Shown here: one piece after another, positions 1-5,854 of the stretch
Layout of the letters: the number at the start of each line of letters is the position of its first letter
Position numbering within the stretch: position 1 is the first letter of the stretch
Source of the DNA: CAYXVU01 sp964468725
Lineage (GTDB): Bacteria > Acidobacteriota > Blastocatellia > UBA7656
Assembly: GCA_964468725.1 (NCBI GenBank)
Contig: CAYXVU010000187.1
Coordinates: 1 to 12,098, forward strand
Direction: 5' to 3'
Length of the DNA stretch: 12,098 bases
The notes under the pieces: generated by a model
The model's input: only the letters and a program-made list of their open reading frames with translations
The model's database searches: none
What the model was told of the DNA's origin: nothing
Made by a program: the position numbers and the translations under genes

Positions 1-2
1 AG

Positions 3-623
3 GTGAAGTTTTTACAGCCCTGTTACGACGGGGACTCTGTTTATATTAGGACGCAAGTGGATCGTCAAATCTCACCAATCCAGGCAACTGTAACGGCTGA
101 ACGCGAGGACGAAACGGTTTGTGCAGTAGCGACGGCGACGGTCAATGATCCACAAGCGCGGATAGGAGATTTCGTTGTTGAAAATTTTTCTGAGTCGCCT
201 TTACCGCAATTGCCAGAACGACCGATGGCGACACGCTCGGCTTTTCCGTCTGGCGCAGTAGTCGGCACTCTTAATGAAGACGTAAACTTTGCCGAGTTGA
301 CTTGGTTGACCGATCTGCAAGAGAGGCTGACGATCTATCGCGGTCAATCGGCAGTTGCTCATCCAGCCTATCTGCTAGGACTGGCCAACCAAGTGTTAGT
401 GAAAAATTATGAGCTTGGCCCATGGATTCATGTGGCGAGCGAGATTATCAATCACGGTGTGGTGCGAGACGGTGAAAAACTCAGGATACAGGGTCGCGTC
501 CGTGACTGTTTCGAGCGCAAAGGGCATGAGTTTGTCGTGCTCGATTTATTGTACATCGCGGCGGGGTCGCGTCGGATTCAAGAGGTGCGTCATACGGCGA
601 TCTATCGTCCCCGGTTTGTTTGA
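3..623 (+). CDS. Hotdog-fold (MaoC/FAS1-type dehydratase-like) protein, 5' end missing
   Basis: An open frame enters from the left edge and ends at TGA 621-623, giving 206 visible codons. The GTG at 3 has no ribosome binding site in view and sits inside a fold motif (FLQPCYDGDSVYI, the 'PGD' turn typical of hotdog proteins), so the true start almost certainly lies upstream. I read two halves. Residues 1-60 look like the end of a first hotdog domain. Residues 80-206 look like a second, with AHPAYLLGLANQ and GPWIHVASEIINHG followed by the strands KLRIQGRVRDCFERKGHEFVVLDLL. Such double-hotdog proteins include 3-hydroxyacyl-CoA/ACP dehydratases, but many are uncharacterised and I see no certain catalytic Asp-His pair. 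The substrate is therefore unknown. The gene is separated from the kinase gene by 162 bases and is probably a different transcription unit. Confidence 0.65.
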   Translation: MKFLQPCYDGDSVYIRTQVDRQISPIQATVTAEREDETVCAVATATVNDPQARIGDFVVENFSESPLPQLPERPMATRSAFPSGAVVGTLNEDVNFAELTWLTDLQERLTIYRGQSAVAHPAYLLGLANQVLVKNYELGPWIHVASEIINHGVVRDGEKLRIQGRVRDCFERKGHEFVVLDLLYIAAGSRRIQEVRHTAIYRPRFV

Positions 624-785
624 TTGACGCAAGCTGGTTTCGTATCCTTGCAACTCACAGCTTGATGCTCATCTCAAGGACAGGTTCAACACAACGGCGC
701 GGAGAGCGCAACGGCCTTTTGCGGTTGACCAAGAATCAGGTCGGTTGATGTCTTCGCCTTGTTCGCTTTCGGAGAGGAAACTTTC
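624..785. other. Non-coding spacer before the kinase operon
   Basis: No gene is visible in these 162 bases. A 7-bp inverted repeat, CAAGCTG (630-636) and CAGCTTG (658-664), lies just after the upstream stop codon, but no T-run follows it, so it is a poor intrinsic terminator. A TTGACC hexamer at 725-730 has no convincing -10 partner at the right distance. A promoter for the downstream four-gene unit is expected here, but I cannot place it from sequence. Confidence 0.5.
771..777 (+). promoter_or_regulatory. Ribosome binding site fixing the kinase start
   Basis: GGAGAGG lies 8 bases before ATG 786. It favours that start over the in-frame TTG at 759, which has no such site. The protein then begins MLAPDTVLQNRY, the usual short lead-in to the kinase domain in this type of protein. 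Confidence 0.75.
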
Positions 786-3164
786 ATGCTTGCACCCGAC
801 ACGGTATTGCAGAATCGTTATCACGTCATTCGTAAAATCGGACAAGGCGGCATGGGGGCTGTGTATGAAGCCGTTGACCTGCGGTTTAACAACACCGTCG
901 CCTTGAAAGAAAACCTTGTTGCAGAGGATTCGCTGACCAAAGCCTTTGAGCGAGAAGCGCGCACTCTGAATGCCCTACGTCACGCGGCCTTGCCCGTCGT
1001 CATTGACTATTTTTCTGAAGGCAACGGGCTGTTTCTGATCATGCAATTCATTCCGGGCGACGACCTCGGCGCTATTTTGGAGAAGCGTAAAAATCGTGTG
1101 CAGCCGATGGGGGTGCCCAAACCGTTTGAGCTGGATGAGGTTATGAGTTGGGCGGAACAGCTATTGGATGTGCTGGATTATTTGCACACACAACAACCAC
1201 CGATCATTCACCGTGACATCAAGCCGCAGAACGTTAAGCTGACAGGTCGGAGCCAGATCGTACTCCTCGATTTCGGATTGGCTAAAGGCACGGCTTCGCA
1301 GATGTCACAAGTCGTCTCGAATGCCAGCGTCTTTGGCTATACGCCCGTCTATGCGCCGCTCGAACAGATGAATAGCGAAGGCACGGATGCGCGCAGCGAT
1401 CTTTATTCGTTGGCGGCGACCCTGTACCACCTTTTGACGGGTGTTGCGCCGATCAATGCGCTGGCACGAGTGACGGCCTTGACGGAAGGTCGCCCTGACC
1501 CGTTGCCTCCGATCAACCACCTCAATCCGCAAATTCCAGCAGCGGTTGCCAATGTGTTGTGGGGGGCAATGTCACTCAGTCGGGAAGCCCGACCGGCAAA
1601 CGCTGCTGCGCTGCGCCGACTGTTACAGACAGCTTTGCAGGCGGGAGGATTGCCCCTTGTCCCTTCGCACATCGCGCCGCAGGGGCAAGAGACTGCGCCA
1701 CAGAATCAAACCACAACGCCAGCCCGAACCGCTGCCACGATGCCGCCACCGGGTTTTCCCTCTGCTGCTTCACCGCAGCCGTTGTCTAACGCGCCGACCG
1801 TTCAGCCACCGCCATTGGCTCAAAGCACACCAGCGTGGCAGGCTGGCCCTATAGCGCAGCCATCGCCAGCGCCGAAAGCGCGCGCCTTTTGGCGTTGGGT
1901 TGGAGTCGGTGTGGCGGCACTTTTGGTTGCTGCCATCGCAGCCTATCTGGCATTGCAAAGTTCCAATCAAACACCGCCAGCTATGGTCAGTGACACGGCT
2001 TCGGCTTCGAAGAGCCGCACCTCACCGACGCCGCTTGCGACCCGCGAACTGTTCGGGCGCGGTCGTGCTGAAGAAGCGTTTTATCGGTTCAAAGCAGGAC
2101 CCGGAGAAGTGAGTCTGACGTTGAATGTCATCGGAAATGGCGGCAATGTGATGGTGGAATTCTTCGACGCACAAGAGAAGAAACTACTGCTCAGTGACAG
2201 CCGCGAAACCTTTAGCGTCTGGTCAGCCGGTAATCATAACGAGCAGGGCAGCGCAACTGTCTATCTTGAACGTCAGCAGGATGTCGTGATGCGCCTCGCT
2301 CAAGATTATCCCGACAGCATAACGAGTTATCGGTTGCGATTAGCAGGGCAACTGGACAGCAGTTTGAAGTCGCCAAGTACGGGAGATCAGCCACTCGCAG
2401 CGCCGTTTGCACCGCGCGATAATCCCACTGCCCTCGCCGCGAAAGAGATTGTCGGGCGCAGCAAATCGGAAGACGTTTATTATACGTTCATTGCCGGGCC
2501 GGGCGATGTGCAAGTCGAGTTGAGCGTGATTGGCAATGGCGCTGGCGTTGGCGCCGAGATTTTCGACGAGGAGAGTAAGAAGATTGGTTTTGCAGACGGC
2601 AATGATATCTTCAAACTCTTTTCGCGTGACCGCCAAGATGAGCGTGCGCGGTCACAGTTTTATCTGGAGAAAGAGCAGAAGGTTTTGCTCCGAGTTTCAC
2701 AAGATTATGCCTCCTCACTCTTTGCCTACCGGGTGCAACTGAGCGGGGCGATCAAAGGCGATCTGACCGAAAAATCGGGCGATGCATGGGCAGAGAAATT
2801 TGCAATGCGGGATGCGCCCTTGCCTCTAATAACAAAAGAGATTAGTGGTCGGAGTCAGTCTGATGATGTGTACTACGAATTTTGGGCGGGGCCGGGTGAA
2901 GTCGGTCTGCAGATTGAAGTGTTGGCAAACGGCGCAGCCGTCAGTCTCGAATTGTTCGATGCGAACTTAGAAAAGGTCAAATTCCCCGACACCGAAGAGA
3001 TGCTCAAAGTATGGGCGCGGGAGAATCAAACAGCGCAGGGAAGCGTGAGGTTGATGGTCCCGACGCGACAAAAACTTGTGATGCGCCTCCATCAGGAATA
3101 TCCCGACGGTATGAAGAGCTACCGCTTGCAGGTGAATGGCGCAATCGAGGTCGGAAAGCCGTGA
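786..3164 (+). CDS. Transmembrane Ser/Thr protein kinase with three extracytoplasmic repeats
   Basis: A Hanks-type kinase of 792 residues. The catalytic domain covers about residues 12-280 and all key elements are visible: glycine loop IGQGGMGAVYEA (18-29), Lys41 in VALKE, HRDIKPQN (142-149) with catalytic Asp144, DFG (162-164) and APLEQ (190-194) in place of APE. An alanine/proline/glutamine-rich linker (about 293-366) leads to one membrane helix (about 371-390). The kinase is thus predicted in the cytoplasm and the C-terminal half outside the membrane. That half holds three divergent repeats of about 106 residues (417-523, 550-656, 681-787), each with a GR-x-x-(S/A)-(E/D)-(E/D)-x-(F/Y)-Y-x-F-x-AGPG(E/D)V start and a YR(L/V)(R/Q) end. 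They resemble PPC-type beta-sandwich modules, which is inference. They replace the PASTA or WD40 sensors of other bacterial kinases. The TGA overlaps the sirtuin start by 4 bases. The ligand and phosphorylation targets are unknown. Confidence 0.94.
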   Translation: MLAPDTVLQNRYHVIRKIGQGGMGAVYEAVDLRFNNTVALKENLVAEDSLTKAFEREARTLNALRHAALPVVIDYFSEGNGLFLIMQFIPGDDLGAILEKRKNRVQPMGVPKPFELDEVMSWAEQLLDVLDYLHTQQPPIIHRDIKPQNVKLTGRSQIVLLDFGLAKGTASQMSQVVSNASVFGYTPVYAPLEQMNSEGTDARSDLYSLAATLYHLLTGVAPINALARVTALTEGRPDPLPPINHLNPQIPAAVANVLWGAMSLSREARPANAAALRRLLQTALQAGGLPLVPSHIAPQGQETAPQNQTTTPARTAATMPPPGFPSAASPQPLSNAPTVQPPPLAQSTPAWQAGPIAQPSPAPKARAFWRWVGVGVAALLVAAIAAYLALQSSNQTPPAMVSDTASASKSRTSPTPLATRELFGRGRAEEAFYRFKAGPGEVSLTLNVIGNGGNVMVEFFDAQEKKLLLSDSRETFSVWSAGNHNEQGSATVYLERQQDVVMRLAQDYPDSITSYRLRLAGQLDSSLKSPSTGDQPLAAPFAPRDNPTALAAKEIVGRSKSEDVYYTFIAGPGDVQVELSVIGNGAGVGAEIFDEESKKIGFADGNDIFKLFSRDRQDERARSQFYLEKEQKVLLRVSQDYASSLFAYRVQLSGAIKGDLTEKSGDAWAEKFAMRDAPLPLITKEISGRSQSDDVYYEFWAGPGEVGLQIEVLANGAAVSLELFDANLEKVKFPDTEEMLKVWARENQTAQGSVRLMVPTRQKLVMRLHQEYPDGMKSYRLQVNGAIEVGKP
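2034..3146 (+). repeat. Three-fold protein repeat in the kinase ectodomain
   Basis: Three units, at 2034-2354, 2433-2753 and 2826-3146, encode modules of 106-107 residues with start-to-start periods of 133 and 131 residues. Shared landmarks are the GR near the start, an AGPG(E/D)V turn, an NG about ten residues later, an (E/L)(F/I)FD or ELFD strand, a lysine-rich turn, and a final Y-x-(Y/F)R stretch with (A/S/N)G. Similarity is at the protein level; the DNA of the units has diverged, so the duplication is old. Confidence 0.85.
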
Positions 3165-3919
3165 GCAGAATTTTGTCAGCCGTTACGGATGAGTTGGTGA
3201 TGATGTTCGACAGCGCGCGCCGCGTTGCCCTCCTGACCGGCGCGGGTGTGTCTGCCGAAAGCGGAGTGCCAACCTTTCGCGGCGGCGGTGATAGTTCGAT
3301 TTGGACGTGGCGCGGGCGACCGGTTACCGAGTTATCATCCGCAGAATTGATGGCGACAGACCCGAAACTGGTGTGGGAGTGGTTTGATTATCGGCGCAGC
3401 CTGCTGAAAGAGGTGCAGCCGAACGCGGCGCATTACGCTTTAGCGAAATGGGAACCTCGATTCGAAGAGGTTACTCTGGTTACGCAAAACATTGATGATC
3501 TGCATCGCGTAGCTGGCAGTCTGAAGGTATTGGAATTGCACGGCAACATCTGGCGGGCGCGTTGTCTGCGATGTGCGAGCATCTTTGAAGCGCGGGAAAG
3601 CCCGCTCCAACAAAACCCGCCGCTCTGTTTCGTTTGCGGCAGTGCCGCCCGACCCGATGTTGTCTTATTCGGCGAGATGTTGCCCGAAGGCATATTCGAA
3701 AAAGCCGAAGAGGCGGCAAGCCGTTGCGATCTATTTTTTGTGATTGGCACATCGGCAGTCGTCTATCCGGCGGCGCACTTACCGATCACAGCGAAACAGT
3801 CGGGCGCTCGGGTAATTGAAATCAACCCCGAACAGACAGACATCTCCTTTCTTGCCGATGTGACCTTGCTGGGCAAAGCGGGTGAGGTGGTGCCGCAATT
3901 TTTACGGGAGCGCGGATGA
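3161..3919 (+). CDS. Sir2-family NAD-dependent protein deacylase (sirtuin)
   Basis: A 252-residue sirtuin that removes acyl groups from lysines using NAD+, giving nicotinamide and O-acyl-ADP-ribose. Visible motifs are GAGVSAESGVPTFRG (27-41), TQNIDDLH (108-115), catalytic His127 in ELHGN, zinc cysteines C135-x2-C138 and C156-x2-C159, and FFVIGTSAVVYPAA near the end. It resembles the class III (SIRT5/CobB) group. In that group a Tyr-x-x-Arg pair binds succinyl- or malonyl-lysine. Here Arg78 is kept but the Tyr position is Phe75 (WFDYRR). I chose GTG 3161 because it overlaps the kinase TGA as GTGA and leaves a normal family length; an ATG at 3011 would add 50 residues that only translate the kinase gene out of frame. 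The stop overlaps larC as ATGA. Databases often call such genes cobB; I leave the symbol blank. Confidence 0.95.
   Translation: MSRILSAVTDELVMMFDSARRVALLTGAGVSAESGVPTFRGGGDSSIWTWRGRPVTELSSAELMATDPKLVWEWFDYRRSLLKEVQPNAAHYALAKWEPRFEEVTLVTQNIDDLHRVAGSLKVLELHGNIWRARCLRCASIFEARESPLQQNPPLCFVCGSAARPDVVLFGEMLPEGIFEKAEEAASRCDLFFVIGTSAVVYPAAHLPITAKQSGARVIEINPEQTDISFLADVTLLGKAGEVVPQFLRERG
3906..3910 (+). promoter_or_regulatory. Ribosome binding site of larC
   Basis: GGGAG ends 5 bases before ATG 3916 and lies inside the end of the sirtuin gene. LarC therefore has its own initiation signal besides coupling through the ATGA overlap. The sirtuin and folE starts, by contrast, have only weak sites. Confidence 0.7.
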
Positions 3920-5130
3920 CGCGGACGTTGTACTTCGACGGTTTCGCAGGCATCAGCGGCGATATGGCCATTGGCGCTCTGCTCGATCTCGGCGTTGATC
4001 TCGAATCCTTGCGACGCCAACTCGCAACCTTGGAACTTCCCGGCTATGAATTGGCAGTCAGTCGAGTTAGGCGCAGCGGTATTGCCGCAACGAAGTTCGA
4101 TGTTGTTGTTGAAGACGCCGCGCCGCCCCATCGCCACCTTACGGACATTGTGCAGCTGATTGTCAAATCGCAGTTGAGTGCGCGCACGAAAGCGCGTGCG
4201 ATTCACACCTTTCGGCTGTTGGGGGAAGCGGAAGCGAAGGTGCATGGTACGACGGTCGAACAGGTTCATTTTCATGAGGTAGGTGCAGTTGATTCAATCA
4301 TTGATGTGGTCGGCGTGATGATCGGCATCGAATTGATCGGGGTTGAGCAATTCTTCGCCTCGCCGCTTCGCGTCGGCAAGGGGGTTGTGCGGATGGCGCA
4401 TGGGGTGATGCCGATTCCTGCACCTGGCACGGCTGAGATTTTGCGCGGCGTGCCCATATATGCTGGTGAGTGGGAAGGCGAGTTTGTCACTCCAACCGGC
4501 GCAGCCATTGTGAAGAGCTTGTGTCAGTCGTTTGTCCCGCTGCCACAAGTCAAGATTGAAGCCATTGGTTACGGCGCTGGCACACGTGATCCGCAAGGCT
4601 TTCCCAACGCTCTGCGCTTGCTGCTTTGCGAACCTGGTTCGCAATCGGAGGATGCGACCGATGACAAGAGCAAGGCCATTGTTGTCATCGAAACGAACAT
4701 TGACGATATGAACCCACAAGCTTATGGTCAGGTGATGCAGCGAGCCTTTGCGGAAGGCGCATTAGATGTCTTTCTGACCGCAGTGCAGATGAAGAAAGAC
4801 CGCCCCGGCGTGTTGCTCACGGTGCTGTGCGACGAACCGCAACGCGAAGCGCTAATTGACTTGTTGCTCAGAGAGACGACGACGCTCGGCGTGCGCTACT
4901 ATGAAGCGCAGCGACAGGTGTTGGAACGAGCAATCGAAGCGGTCGAGACCGAATATGGGGTGGTAAGAATCAAGGTAGCGCGAAAAGCGGGAGACACGGT
5001 ACACTTCCAGCCTGAGTTTGAAGATTGCGCGCGGCTGGCACTGGCGGCGCGCGTGTCATTCGTTGAAGTCCAACGCGCTGCCGAAGCGGCGTTTCGTGAG
5101 CAACTGAAATTACGAACTGTGCAGACGTGA
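3916..5130 (+). CDS. larC: LarC, nickel insertion protein for the nickel-pincer nucleotide cofactor
   Basis: LarC performs the last step of nickel-pincer nucleotide (NPN) synthesis: CTP-dependent insertion of nickel into the pincer ligand made by LarB and LarE from nicotinic acid adenine dinucleotide. NPN is the cofactor of LarA-type racemases and epimerases. The 404 residues show the family start YFDGFAGISGDM (6-17), HFHEVGAVDSI (118-128), the stretch VMPIPAPGTAEIL, and EFVTPTGAAIVK. The C-terminal part opens with VIETNIDDMNPQ (257-268) and contains QMKKDRPGVLLTVL. In Lactiplantibacillus plantarum the two halves (LarC1 and LarC2) are joined by a programmed frameshift; here they form one uninterrupted frame. 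The histidine-rich insert found in many homologues is reduced to PHRHLTD. No larA, larB or larE lies in the window. The start overlaps the sirtuin stop and the stop overlaps the folE start. Confidence 0.95.
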   Translation: MTRTLYFDGFAGISGDMAIGALLDLGVDLESLRRQLATLELPGYELAVSRVRRSGIAATKFDVVVEDAAPPHRHLTDIVQLIVKSQLSARTKARAIHTFRLLGEAEAKVHGTTVEQVHFHEVGAVDSIIDVVGVMIGIELIGVEQFFASPLRVGKGVVRMAHGVMPIPAPGTAEILRGVPIYAGEWEGEFVTPTGAAIVKSLCQSFVPLPQVKIEAIGYGAGTRDPQGFPNALRLLLCEPGSQSEDATDDKSKAIVVIETNIDDMNPQAYGQVMQRAFAEGALDVFLTAVQMKKDRPGVLLTVLCDEPQREALIDLLLRETTTLGVRYYEAQRQVLERAIEAVETEYGVVRIKVARKAGDTVHFQPEFEDCARLALAARVSFVEVQRAAEAAFREQLKLRTVQT

Positions 5131-5756
5131 AAGTTGATGGCATGGCAAGAGCGGAAACCGGAATTATTGAAGAACAGAGAGCCGAAACAAGAGTTGATCT
5201 GGCGAAGATCGAAGCCGGAGTGCGGCTGATTCTGGAGGCCATCGGCGAAGACGCAGACCGTCCGGGTCTGCTGGCTACGCCGCGCCGTGTGGCGCGCATG
5301 TACGAAGAGATTTGCGCGGGCTTACATCAAAACGCCCGCGATTTGTTACGGATCATTCCGGCTGAAACGCATGACGAGATGGTGATTGTGCGTGACATCC
5401 CGATTCAGAGCCTTTGCGAACATCACCTGCTGCCCTTTTTGGGCGTGGCGCATATTGCTTACATCCCGCGCGACGGTCGCATTGTCGGGTTATCGAAACT
5501 GGCGCGCGTGGCAGATTTGACTGCCAGACAGCTACAGATTCAGGAACGCTTGACGACCGAAATCGCCGACCTACTATTCGACGAACTCAAACCCAAAGGG
5601 GTGATGGTGGTGATCGAAGCCGAACACATGTGCATGACCATGCGCGGCATTAAAAAGCCCGGCTCGAAGACTATCACCAGCGCTTTACGCGGCGGCTTCC
5701 TCAAAGACCAACGCACACGCGCCGAGGCGATGGCGCTGATTCAAAATCATAAATAA
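5127..5756 (+). CDS. folE: GTP cyclohydrolase I
   Basis: FolE converts GTP to 7,8-dihydroneopterin triphosphate, the first step of tetrahydrofolate synthesis and also the source of 7-deazaguanine precursors such as queuosine. The 209 residues match the family length. The zinc ligands are visible as Cys97 and His100 (SLCEHHLLPF, 95-104) and Cys169 (EHMCMTMRG, 166-174). Also present are RPGLLATPRRVARMYEEI (45-62), GLSKLARV (121-128) and the QxQERLT segment (137-143). I take GTG 5127, which overlaps the larC stop as GTGA like the earlier junctions. ATG 5142, five codons later, is an alternative; neither has a clear ribosome binding site, so translation probably depends on coupling to larC. It is the last gene of the four-gene unit. 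Confidence 0.96.
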   Translation: MKVDGMARAETGIIEEQRAETRVDLAKIEAGVRLILEAIGEDADRPGLLATPRRVARMYEEICAGLHQNARDLLRIIPAETHDEMVIVRDIPIQSLCEHHLLPFLGVAHIAYIPRDGRIVGLSKLARVADLTARQLQIQERLTTEIADLLFDELKPKGVMVVIEAEHMCMTMRGIKKPGSKTITSALRGGFLKDQRTRAEAMALIQNHK

Positions 5757-5766
5757 GATTGAGTCT

Positions 5767-5822
5767 AAGGTTGAAGGTCGAAAGCCGAAGGTCAAAGATA
5801 AGAAACCAGACCTTCTGCTTTT
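5767..5822. repeat. Inverted heptamer array and possible terminator between folE and metG
   Basis: Units of 7 bases run in tandem: AAGGTTG (5767), AAGGTCG (5774), AAAGCCG (5781), AAGGTCA (5788), AAGATAA (5795). They are followed by reverse-oriented units GACCTTC (5809) and TGCTTTT (5816). The best stem pairs 5781-5793 with 5809-5821, 12 pairs plus one C/T mismatch, around a 15-base loop (5794-5808), and ends in TTTT (5819-5822). It could act as a weak rho-independent terminator after folE, although the T-run is short and much of the stem is AT pairs. The same architecture recurs in two later spacers. Confidence 0.6.
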
Positions 5823-5854
5823 GATCTATGGCCATTGACCGGAAAGCGGAGATC

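Noticed and set aside
630..664. CAAGCTG/CAGCTTG inverted repeat after the first gene as a terminator.
   Set aside because: The stem is only 7 bp with a 21-base loop and no T-run.
3011..3160. A longer sirtuin reading from ATG 3011.
   Set aside because: The extra 50 residues come from kinase coding DNA in another frame, and the family motifs begin normally after GTG 3161.
5828..5854. ATG 5828 as the metG start.
   Set aside because: No ribosome binding site precedes it, it abuts the hairpin spacer, and the conserved MetRS N-terminus begins at ATG 5855.
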